Shown here in pieces: positions 23,052 through 32,400 of a stretch of 64,000 nt of DNA (position 1 is the stretch's first letter; each line of letters opens with the position of its first letter). The stretch lies in contig DDPF01000011.1 in the NCBI GenBank assembly GCA_002342065.1, positions 91,958-155,957 of the forward strand. The letters run 5' to 3'. This stretch comes from Bacteroidetes bacterium UBA2475. GTDB taxonomy: Bacteria > Bacteroidota > Bacteroidia > B-17B0 > Aurantibacillaceae. The translations under genes and the position numbers were made by a program. Below the pieces are notes generated by a model. That model was not told the DNA's origin. It worked only from the letters and a program-made list of their open reading frames with translations, and did not search any database.

Positions 23052-25283
23052 TTAATTCATATATCCTTCAATACTTGTATCAAAAGAATGTTTGTAATCA
23101 CTAACGGTTCCGTAATTGACAGTATCAATAACAACCGATTTGCCTTTTACTACACCTAATTTAATGAATGGCACATTTTCTTTTTTTAATTCTGTTTCCA
23201 GCTTAAGCTTGTTGCTATCTGACGCGCTTACCACTACCCTACTTTGAGCTTCACCAAACAAGAACGCATCTTTGCGGATAGAAAGTTCAGTATTGATCTC
23301 GAAACCCAAATTATTTACCATAGCGCTTTCTAAAAGTGTCATAAATAAACCGCCATCACTGATATCATGAGCAGAATTAATTAATTTGTATTTAATAACA
23401 GACCTAATTGCGTTTTGAACATTATACTCCGTATCTAAATTAAAATAAGGCGCCGGACTATTTTTTACTTTGCAAAAGCTGTATAAATATTCCGATGAAG
23501 AGATATCGTTCTTACTTTCGCCAATTAAATAAATGGTATCGCCTTCGTTCTTAAAATCTAATGTTGTTTGTAAAGCTTTGTCTTCCAAAATACCTATCAT
23601 CCCAATTGTAGGTGTTGGAAAAACCGGTCCTTCGTAACTTGATTGATTGTAAAAACTAACATTACCTCCTGTAACCGGAGTTTGAAATTTTAAACAAGCG
23701 CTACTCATTCCTTTTATAGCGCCAACAAATTGCCAGTACACTTCAGGATTATATGGATTACCGAAATTTAAACAATTGGTAACTGCACTTGGTATACCAC
23801 CGCTGCAAACAATATTACGCGCAGCTTCGCTAACAGCAATAGCACAGCCAATTTCAGGATCTGCATTTACGTAACGCGCATTGCAATCTACTGTCATTGC
23901 TAGGCCTTTTTTGCTTCCTTTAATATTTACAATAGCGGCATCACTCGGTTTATTAGTGCTCATATTAATAGTTCCAACCATGCTATCATATTGGTTATAC
24001 ACCCAACGTTTGCTCGCTAAATTTGGATGCTTAGCTAAATGTTGCATAATAGGTTTAAGATCTGTTGGTTCAAAAACCGAATTAATATCAAACTTTTTAG
24101 ATTCGGCGTAATAAGCCGGTTCTTTATACTCACGTTTGTAAACAGGTGCGCCGCCACCTAAAACTAAAACTCCTGCAGGCACATCGGCCACCAGTTCATC
24201 ATTCATGTAATATTTTAAACGGTCGCCGGTAGTTACTTCTCCTATTTGTTCGCAGTTAAGATCCCATTTATCAAACACAGCTTTTACAAGATCTTCTTTA
24301 CCCTTTTCAACAACAACCAACATGCGCTCCTGTGATTCTGACAATAAGATCTCGAAAGGATGCATGCCCGCCTGACGTGTTGGTACTTTATGTAACCAAA
24401 TGTTCATGCCATGCTCGCCTTTAGCGCTCATTTCAGAGGTAGAACAGGTAATGCCTGCCGCGCCCATATCCTGCATGCCAACAACGGCACCAGTCTTAAT
24501 AACTTCTAAAGTAGCTTCTAATAATAATTTTTCCTGGAAGGGATCGCCTACCTGTACTGATGGAAGGTCTTTAGCCGAGTCTTCGGTAAGATCCTTGCTT
24601 GCAAAAGCAGCGCCTGCTATACCGTCCTTACCGGTTGAAGAACCCACAATAAATACAGGATTACCTGCACCATATGAAGTTGCACTTACAGTTTCGCCTT
24701 GTTTTACAATACCAACGCTCATTGCATTTACCAAGGGATTAACGTTATAGCACTCATCAAAAAATACTTCGCCGCCAACAGTTGGTATACCAAAAGCATT
24801 GCCGTAATCGCCAATACCTTTAACCACGCCTTTTAGCAGCCATTGTGTTTTTTTAGAGTTAAGGTCTCCAAAACGTAAAGAGTTTAATTGGGCAATAGGA
24901 CGCGCGCCCATAGTGAATATATCGCGGTTTATACCGCCAACCCCTGTTGCTGCACCTTGATAAGGTTCTATAGCACTTGGATGATTATGAGATTCTATTT
25001 TAAAGCAACAAGCCAATCCATCGCCAATATCAACTAAACCAGCATTTTCTTCGCCTGCTTTTGCCAACATGTGCGGCCCGTCTTTTGGTAATGTTTTTAA
25101 CCAGGTAATTGAATTTTTGTAAGAACAATGCTCACTCCACATTACAGAAAAGATAGAAACCTCAGTAAAATTAGGTGTTCTGCCAAGTATTTCTTTTATT
25201 CTATCAAATTCTTCAGGTAAAAGACCAAGGTTTTTTGCTGCTTCTACATCAGCTAATTGCTCCGAATATTTTAGTGTTGCCAT
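23052..25283 (-). CDS. purL: Phosphoribosylformylglycinamidine synthase, PurL subunit (small, three-component type)
   Basis: ATP-dependent step of purine synthesis converting FGAR to FGAM. 743 residues, the size of the three-component PurL (with PurS and PurQ supplied elsewhere), not the 1,300-residue fused form. Motifs: MWSEHCSYKNS, IESHNHPSAIEPYQGAATGVGG, NRDIFTMGARP, and two repeated AIRS-like halves (second with GGNVSFYNQSS and AHDISDGGLFMTLLESA). purS and purQ are not adjacent. It stands alone on the minus strand. Confidence 0.95.
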   Translation of the reverse strand: MATLKYSEQLADVEAAKNLGLLPEEFDRIKEILGRTPNFTEVSIFSVMWSEHCSYKNSITWLKTLPKDGPHMLAKAGEENAGLVDIGDGLACCFKIESHNHPSAIEPYQGAATGVGGINRDIFTMGARPIAQLNSLRFGDLNSKKTQWLLKGVVKGIGDYGNAFGIPTVGGEVFFDECYNVNPLVNAMSVGIVKQGETVSATSYGAGNPVFIVGSSTGKDGIAGAAFASKDLTEDSAKDLPSVQVGDPFQEKLLLEATLEVIKTGAVVGMQDMGAAGITCSTSEMSAKGEHGMNIWLHKVPTRQAGMHPFEILLSESQERMLVVVEKGKEDLVKAVFDKWDLNCEQIGEVTTGDRLKYYMNDELVADVPAGVLVLGGGAPVYKREYKEPAYYAESKKFDINSVFEPTDLKPIMQHLAKHPNLASKRWVYNQYDSMVGTINMSTNKPSDAAIVNIKGSKKGLAMTVDCNARYVNADPEIGCAIAVSEAARNIVCSGGIPSAVTNCLNFGNPYNPEVYWQFVGAIKGMSSACLKFQTPVTGGNVSFYNQSSYEGPVFPTPTIGMIGILEDKALQTTLDFKNEGDTIYLIGESKNDISSSEYLYSFCKVKNSPAPYFNLDTEYNVQNAIRSVIKYKLINSAHDISDGGLFMTLLESAMVNNLGFEINTELSIRKDAFLFGEAQSRVVVSASDSNKLKLETELKKENVPFIKLGVVKGKSVVIDTVNYGTVSDYKHSFDTSIEGYMN

Positions 25284-25441
25284 AATTAAAATTAAGCATT
25301 AAAGATATTGATTTTAAAGGCTTCCCAAACGATTTTTTAATGAACAAATTGCAAGGAAATGAGGTGATAACTGTTAAAAAATATTTTTGCCTCATGTAAA
25401 TATATGCTAATTTTAGTTTTCCTTCGCCTCAATTGTAATCA

Positions 25442-27643
25442 GTGAAACTTATTTTTAAAAATATACTTTGTTTTTTTTGTCTCTTTTTCTTTTTTGAAAA
25501 AGAGAATTTAAGCGCGCAAAACCATTCGGTCGATTCATTACAAGGCGTTATAAAAACATTAAATGCCGAATCTTCCTCGGCCAGTTTGGATGATACAATA
25601 AGAATTAGCACGCTAATTAGCTTAAGTAAAGAATATGTTGGTTTAAGAGATTATAGTAAGGCAATTAAATACGCGAGTATCGCAAAAATAATTTCTGAAA
25701 AATTAGTAGCCGCATTGGATATTTCAGTTTCAAAGAAATGGTTAGCCAACGCTTACCAAAGTATAGCTTACACATTTGAGAACCAGGAAAATTACGCCAA
25801 CGCTTTATCTCAATACAAAAAAGAATTAAATTTAAGGGAAGAGGTTGGTGACAATTACAGAACATCATTATGCCTTAATAAAATTGGAGAATTATACAAC
25901 TACCAGGATAATTTTGCCGCCTCAATGGATTATTATTACCGTGCTTTAAAATTAATTGATGAAGTTAATTATAAAGATGAGATCCTAACCATTTACAATA
26001 ACTTAGGTATTACTTACGACAGGCAAAAAAATTATGATAAATCGCTTGAGTATTATAACAAGGTTTTAAAATTAAGTAGCGAGATAGGCGATAAAGTAAC
26101 AATGGGCATTTCCTATTCAAATATTGGAACCGTTTATGCAGAGCAGGGTAAATTTGACGAATCGCTAGTTTATTTTTTTAAGTTTTTAAAGATTGCTGAA
26201 GTATCTAAAAACATCAGGAATGTTGCCATCGCCTATTTAAATATATCAAACGTTTACGAAATGCAGGGCAATTTTGATAAGTCGTTTGCCACACAATTTA
26301 AAGCCTTAAAAATTTTAGAAGAAATTGGCAACAAGGGCGAGTTAGCTTTAATAAATTCAAATATCGGCGTTTCATTTATGTCGAAAGCAAAAAGAACTCT
26401 GGCAGATAGAGTCAGAAATGCCCAGGAGGCAAAAAAATATTTCAATATAGGTTTACAATTATACCAAAAGATCGGACAGGTAGAGGGCATAAGCCAGTCG
26501 TATGATTACTTATCGGAGTTAGAGGAATTGATGGGTAACCACCAGGCATCCTTACAAAATTATAAAAAGTATATCCAGTACAGGGATAGTTTAACCAAAC
26601 TCATTGATAATGAAAAAAGTATTCGTGCTGAAATGAATTATGAGTTTGATCAAAAAGAAAACCTTAACAAATTAGAGCAAGAACGAAAACAAGACGCAGC
26701 GAAACAAATAAATGATAAACAAAAAGCGCTACTTAATTTATTTATTGTTGCTTTTATTTTTATGGTAATATTTGCCATTTTTATTTTCAGGAGCAACCGT
26801 CATAAACAAAGGGCAAATAAAATTATTACCCTGCAAAAAGTAGAAGTTGAACGGCAAAAAAGTTTGGTAGAAGAAAAACAAAGTCAGATCATTTCAAGTA
26901 TTAGTTATGCCAAGCGCATACAGGAATCTATTTTAATTTCAGAAGATGAAATAACCGAACACATTCCAAATTTATTCATCACTTACATTCCAAAAGATAT
27001 TGTAAGTGGCGATTTTTATTGGTATTCTAAACAAGGCCATGAGTCATTTATAGTTGTAGCAGATTGTACGGGCCACGGTGTACCCGGTGCTTTTTTAAGC
27101 ATGGTGGGCAGTACGCTATTGAATGAGATCATCATCCATAAAAAAATTCACGATCCGGCGCTGATCATTAATTCATTGGCGACGGGCCTATCAGGCACTT
27201 TAGTAAATAAAGAAAAAGAAGAGTTAAATACAGACGGCATGGATATTTCTATTTGCAAGATAGATCATCTTACTAAAAAACTATTTTTTGCAGGAGCCAA
27301 CCAATCCATTTTTATTGTAGATAATTATAACACAAAAGAAATCAAACCGCAGATCAGTTCTATTAATGGCATTTTTGCGATAGATAAAACTGAAAAGATC
27401 ACTTCGGTTGAACTAGACCTTAGAGATGGGATAATGGTTTACATGTCTACAGATGGCTATGTGGATCAGATAGGCGAAGAAACAAAAAAGAAATATTTAA
27501 CCTCGCGTTACGAAAAATTATTAGGACAAATACATACACTGTCAGTTGAAAAGCAGAGGTATATGCTGGAAGAGACTTTTGACGAATGGAAAGGTGATTC
27601 CAAACAAATTGATGATGTGTTAATAATTGGTTTTAAGATCTAA
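25442..27643 (+). CDS. TPR-repeat, membrane-anchored SpoIIE-type serine phosphatase (no. 2), SiaA-like partner
   Basis: 733 residues: signal peptide (GTG start, KLIFKNILCFFCLFFFF), about eight TPR repeats (NNLGITYDRQKNYDKSLEYYN), one membrane segment near 430-450, coiled coil, and a SpoIIE phosphatase domain from about 512 (KDIVSGDFYWYS, DCTGHGVPGAFLSMVG, NTDGMDISI, QIDDVLIIG). The metal Asp residues are present. It converges on an operon with a SiaB-like kinase and a SiaC-like phosphoprotein, which makes it the likely phosphatase (SiaA role) of that switch. A 166-base inverted repeat starts at its stop codon. Confidence 0.88.
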   Translation: MKLIFKNILCFFCLFFFFEKENLSAQNHSVDSLQGVIKTLNAESSSASLDDTIRISTLISLSKEYVGLRDYSKAIKYASIAKIISEKLVAALDISVSKKWLANAYQSIAYTFENQENYANALSQYKKELNLREEVGDNYRTSLCLNKIGELYNYQDNFAASMDYYYRALKLIDEVNYKDEILTIYNNLGITYDRQKNYDKSLEYYNKVLKLSSEIGDKVTMGISYSNIGTVYAEQGKFDESLVYFFKFLKIAEVSKNIRNVAIAYLNISNVYEMQGNFDKSFATQFKALKILEEIGNKGELALINSNIGVSFMSKAKRTLADRVRNAQEAKKYFNIGLQLYQKIGQVEGISQSYDYLSELEELMGNHQASLQNYKKYIQYRDSLTKLIDNEKSIRAEMNYEFDQKENLNKLEQERKQDAAKQINDKQKALLNLFIVAFIFMVIFAIFIFRSNRHKQRANKIITLQKVEVERQKSLVEEKQSQIISSISYAKRIQESILISEDEITEHIPNLFITYIPKDIVSGDFYWYSKQGHESFIVVADCTGHGVPGAFLSMVGSTLLNEIIIHKKIHDPALIINSLATGLSGTLVNKEKEELNTDGMDISICKIDHLTKKLFFAGANQSIFIVDNYNTKEIKPQISSINGIFAIDKTEKITSVELDLRDGIMVYMSTDGYVDQIGEETKKKYLTSRYEKLLGQIHTLSVEKQRYMLEETFDEWKGDSKQIDDVLIIGFKI

Positions 27644-27806
27644 GAGCTTGTTTAAATTTATATTATAGGTTTGTTTCTAGCTTATTTTTTAGTGAAACGA
27701 GGCAAATTTTGCAGACATAATTGAAAATTTCTGTCGAAAAATTTAACGAAGTTGTATCAAAAAATAAGCAGAAATAAATTATTAGATAAGTTTAAACACG
27801 CTCTAG
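27641..27806. repeat. 166-base imperfect palindromic element
   Basis: Left arm (27641-27715) and reverse complement of right arm (27732-27806) match along almost their whole length: CTAAGAGCTTGTTTAAA against CTAGAGCGTGTTTAAA at the ends, then GCTTATTTTTT in both. The left end includes the phosphatase stop codon; the right end enters the siaC-like gene's last two codons. No ORF inside. It looks like a small inverted-repeat element or a very long hairpin, and would also terminate both convergent genes. Confidence 0.7.
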
Positions 27807-28174
27807 ACCTCTGAGAAGATAAATTTCATGCTGGTTAATTGCTCCAACCTCTTCCCCGTTTGCAACATATCTACATCTCCTTGGTCGTAGTTCCAGTTTA
27901 AATTCACCGTTTTACTTTGTTCAAGTTGATCAAAAAGCATGATCATTTTCATTATTTGTTTTGTGGAGGAAGTGCTGATATAATCGAAATGAAAAACAAC
28001 ATTCGTTTCCTCTTTTGGTGCTTTTAGATACTCGTTAACGTAATTGATCAAAGGCTCATAAAACAGCATAGCATTTTCAGGCAGAGAACGTTTTGAGATC
28101 TCAAAAATACCCTTTTCACTATCAAATAATACACAAGGTAAATCGTCAGTTGAATCTAAATCTAATATTGCCAT
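27803..28174 (-). CDS. SiaC-family phosphoprotein (DUF1987)
   Basis: 123 residues matching the SiaC / DUF1987 family: IFEISKRSLPENAMLFYEPL, then HFDYISTSSTKQIMKMI. In Pseudomonas aeruginosa SiaC is switched by Thr phosphorylation (I recall Thr68), by kinase SiaB and phosphatase SiaA; here residue 68 is the Thr in STSST. It starts 5 bases after the SiaB-like gene, in one operon. The partner that it controls (SiaD, a diguanylate cyclase, in Pseudomonas) is not in the window. Confidence 0.85.
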   Translation of the reverse strand: MAILDLDSTDDLPCVLFDSEKGIFEISKRSLPENAMLFYEPLINYVNEYLKAPKEETNVVFHFDYISTSSTKQIMKMIMLFDQLEQSKTVNLNWNYDQGDVDMLQTGKRLEQLTSMKFIFSEV

Positions 28175-28179
28175 ATTAT

Positions 28180-29304
28180 TTAATAACTAATATTTGCTTT
28201 TATGATTATAAAGGTCTTATCATCGGTGTAAGGCACCATTTCTACTTCTATTTTATTCTTGCTTTTTATGCGTATATCAATAAATCCTAAACCTGCGCCA
28301 TGTTTTACTTCATTACTATCTAACATAATTGTTTCTAAATACAATTTTTCAATAGCGTCATTATCTAACGAATTTACAAAATCGATCTTTTTTATTAAAG
28401 CATCAATTTTAACGTTCTCAACGTAATTACCGGTAATAAGTGAACATACGTTATTATTGTCTGCCACCATAAACAAACCCGGTCTTTCTTCACTGTTATT
28501 AATGCCTGCCGCATGGTAACTTATGTTTTGAAGCAATTCGATCATAATGGCAACCGATGTTTTTTTAAACCCGAATTTTTCGGTCAGGTAAATACTTCCT
28601 TCGGCCATTGACAATAAGCTGCGTACATTTTCGTGCTTAAACTGGCCCTGGAAAAAGATCTTTAAATTATTTTCAGTTACAGCCTTATGTACACTCTTAA
28701 CCACTTCGTGATTATGTTTTTCGATCTCAGAATTTTCGCTTGGTTGAGAGTCTGTAATTTTGGATTGAAAATAAAAATACGAGTTCTTCTCGTCAAGTTT
28801 CTCAAAATCGTATTGCAGTTTATTTCCGCTCTTCCTCACCATTTCAATAAGGCCAAGGCCTGCGCCACCTTTTTCAGAAAAACCTCCGGCACTTAAAACT
28901 TCCTTTTGGTACTCCTTTAATTCATCTGCGCTTAAAGAATTTACTTTATCCAGTTTCTCCGAAAGTGGTTTAATATGGTCGTTTTCTATTTCATTTCCAG
29001 AACCTACAAGGTAACCACCCAAAAATTTATGGATAGAGAAAAACCCATCCATTAAACGCGAATCTTTACTGCTGCCCTGGTGCCTTGTAATATTTTGAAG
29101 CGACTCAACAATAATAAAATATACCTTTTTTTTGATCTTTAAGCTCTCGCTCTCAACATCCATGTTGGTTTCGGCAAGAGATAAAATACGCTCAGTAAGA
29201 TCGTTGGTAAAGTCGCCATTATATGCATAGTTTAATTGATAATGGTTTAATACTCTAAATAATTCGGCTATAGACGAATATTTTCCGCTATTAGTTATCT
29301 GCAT
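28180..29304 (-). CDS. SiaB-type protein kinase with two tandem kinase domains
   Basis: 374 residues made of two related SiaB-like (GHKL-fold) domains, about 1-185 and 195-374. Each has an N-box (VESLQNITRH; IELLQNISYH) and a glycine-rich lid (GFSEKGGAGLGLIEM; NEVKHGAGLGFIDIR), followed by similar final strands. Single-domain SiaB is about half this size, so this is an internal duplication. Both halves keep the key Asn and GAGLG, so both may bind ATP. Start: ATG 29304, preceded by TATGTTTG. Partner of the SiaC-like protein 5 bases downstream. Confidence 0.8.
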   Translation of the reverse strand: MQITNSGKYSSIAELFRVLNHYQLNYAYNGDFTNDLTERILSLAETNMDVESESLKIKKKVYFIIVESLQNITRHQGSSKDSRLMDGFFSIHKFLGGYLVGSGNEIENDHIKPLSEKLDKVNSLSADELKEYQKEVLSAGGFSEKGGAGLGLIEMVRKSGNKLQYDFEKLDEKNSYFYFQSKITDSQPSENSEIEKHNHEVVKSVHKAVTENNLKIFFQGQFKHENVRSLLSMAEGSIYLTEKFGFKKTSVAIMIELLQNISYHAAGINNSEERPGLFMVADNNNVCSLITGNYVENVKIDALIKKIDFVNSLDNDAIEKLYLETIMLDSNEVKHGAGLGFIDIRIKSKNKIEVEMVPYTDDKTFIIIKANISY

Positions 29305-29311
29305 AATCAAT

Positions 29312-29319
29312 CAAACATA
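29312..29319 (-). promoter_or_regulatory. -7 element TATGTTTG of the siaB-siaC-like operon
   Basis: Exact TAnnTTTG match on the minus strand, seven bases before ATG 29304. The TTG at 29310 is too close to the element to be a good start. Confidence 0.55.
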
Positions 29320-29460
29320 CAATAATATTGCAAATTATAAAAATTAAGTTGTAAAAAGGGCCATTTTAGAGCCCAAACTGAGTTCTATGCGATGTAAATC
29401 CAAATTAGCATAAATCCACTAAAAAAATTAAATTTATTATTAATTACCTAATTGATTAAT

Positions 29461-29468
29461 TATATTTG
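29461..29468 (+). promoter_or_regulatory. -7 element TATATTTG of the giant-protein operon
   Basis: Exact TAnnTTTG match 16 bases before ATG 29485; it lies inside the frame extension to TTG 29452. Confidence 0.55.
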
Positions 29469-29484
29469 GTTAAATAATTCACTT

Positions 29485-32400
29485 ATGCTTTTTGGGTTAA
29501 AAAAACAATTACTTCTTATAGCTTTTTTGCTTCTATCTTTTTTTGGCCATTCTCAAAAAGGCAGTCAATTATCAAACGATACTGTAAAATTCATTAACGA
29601 CTTAAATAATTATTTTATTGAAAATACTTCCAATAGATTGGAGGCTGAAACATACATGCGCACCTTTTCAAGGTATTGGGAAGAGAATTATATAACAGGT
29701 TATTACAAAGAAGCTACCATAAAAGCCTGTAATTTAATGGCGGCTAAACGTCTTAAGCCAGTGCCATTTATTACCGGTTATTTTACGGCGCTTTACACTG
29801 CACTTGAAAAAAAATTAGCTGCCGAAACCTTTCAAAACTGGCAGTTATGTTTAACAAAGATCCTCGCAAAAAAAGGAAATGGCGGCGTACAAGACCTTAT
29901 TGTTTTGGGCGAAAACATGTTCAGGTACAATGCATTTTACAAAACGCCTTCATACATTTACTACGCGTATCAACCAAACTATAAATTTGATTACGATACC
30001 ATACCGAAAATTATTTTTAAAGATATTACATTAATAGGCGTAAACCCCCGTGGTGATAGTATTGCCATTGAAGAAACAAGTGGAGTTTTTTATCCTAATG
30101 TTGGGAATTTTGTTGGAAAAAGTGGCAAAATAAGCTGGGAGCGTTGCGGCCTTGATAAAGAAGTGTACGCCAAAATAAAACGTTACACCATTGATTGTAA
30201 AACCGGCAACTATGCGAGTGATACTGCTACATTTGTTGGCAAACAATTTTTTGATAAAGCCCAGGTTGGCCGTTTTTCCGATAGGATCATTACCGAAAAC
30301 GGTGAGTTAACCTATCCACGCTTTGACTCATACAGTAAACGTTTAGTTGTAAAAAATATTTATCCTGACGTGGATTATGATGGTGGTTTTGGTATGCGCG
30401 GACCAAAATTTGTAGGTTCAGGAACCAACAGCAACCCTGCCCGTATTATTTTTAAAAGGAACAGCGTAAAATTTTTAGAGATCAGCGCCCGCTCTTTTGG
30501 AATGAGCAAAGACAGGATCGTTGCCAATCCAGGCACCGTAAAATTTTTCCTTAACAAAGACTCAATTTATCATCCGGGTTTAAGTTTTACGTATCAGGTA
30601 GATAAACGCCTTGTAACTATTTTAAGGGGCGAAGATGGTTTGCAAAAAACCCCTTTCTCAAACTCCTTCCACAAATACGATATGTATTTTGAACAAATAC
30701 TTTGGCAATTAGATGAGCCCTTGATGGCTTTTAATTTTTTACCGAATAATTTCCAAGGTGAAGCTTATTTTGAATCGACCGATTTTTATACAAGATCTAA
30801 GGCAGAAAGCATAAGGGGTAACGAAACGGTTAGCCCCATTACAAAAATGATAGAGTACTATAACGCAAACGAAAAACCGGCACAGTTTACCACGGTTGAT
30901 TTTGCAAAGCATATTAAATTTCTTGCCGTTGATCTAAGGCCAATTATTTTTAAAATGGCCATTTATGGTTTAATTTATTACGATCCCGAAACGGATATGA
31001 TAAAAGTAAGACAGCGTTTATTTGATTATGCCGATAATTTAAAACACAAACACGATTATGACATTATTACATTACACTCTGTTACGCAAACAAAAAACTC
31101 TTCAACAAAAGGGTACGACACTGCCACTATAGTTAGAGATAACGCTACTTTAAATTTATTGAATTATGATCTAACCGTTCGCGGAGTAAAGCAGGTTTTA
31201 TTAAGTGATACACAAAAAGTTTTTATGTTCCCAAAAAACGGAGAGTTGGTACTAAAGAAGAACAGGCAGATAGATTTTAATGGCACTTTGTCTTCCGGAA
31301 AGTTTGAATTTATTGGAAAAGATTTTGTTTTCGATTACGATGAGTTTAAAGTCAAGATGAAAACCATCGATTCTATTAAAATATATGTTGAAGCTTTTGA
31401 GCCGGATGTTAATGGAAATATTCCGTTTAAAAAAGTACAAACCTTAATTGAAAATGTGAACGGTGAGTTACGGATTGATGCGCCTAAGAATAAAAGTGGC
31501 TGGGGACGCGCTCCTACTTTTCCGTCGTTTCAAAGCTTTAAAGAGAGTTATGCATTTTACGATAAGCGTTCTATTTTTAAAGGTGTTTATGGTAAAGATA
31601 AATTTTATTTTAAGCTCGATCCTTTTGCTATTGATAGTTTAGATAATTTCAGGAATGAGGCTTTGCGTTTTGACGGAACATTTTCATCTGCGGGAATTTT
31701 TCCATCGTTTAGAGAGGTGCTTACTTTACAAAAAGATTATTCACTCGGCTTTATTCGTCAAACACCCGAAGGAGGTTATCCAGTATACGGTGGCAAGGGT
31801 AATTTCAATGCAGAGATCAGGTTAAGTAATAAAGGTTTGCGTGGTGGTGGTGATCTTAATTTTAGCTCAAGCACATCTAAGGTTCCTGATATTATTTTCT
31901 TTCCCGATAGTGCCAATGGTAATGCCAATACTTTTGATGTTAAGGAAGGTGACTCGCCAGAATTTCCAACAGCCCATGGCGATACGGTACGATTACACTT
32001 TATGCCTTATGCAGATCTTTTACAAGCATTTGATATTAAAAAACCTTTTATTGCTTATAAAGAAAAAGCTGAATTCAGAGGCAGATTCGATCTTACTTAC
32101 AAAGAACTTACCGGTAATGGAAAAGTAGATTTTGAAAAAGCCGATCTCAGTTCAGGAAAAATACTATTTGTCAAGCGACGGTTCTTTAGCGACACTGCAA
32201 ATTTCCATTTAAAAGCCTTCAACGAAGACGGTTTTACATTTAGTACCGTTAACGTAAATGCAAAAATAGATTTTGACCAACGTATTGGTGATTTTATTAC
32301 CAATGGCGAAGGCTCTTATGTAAAGTTTGATAAGAACCAATACATAGCTTTTATGGACCGCTTTAAATGGTACATGGATTCTGAAGAAATGGAATTGGGC

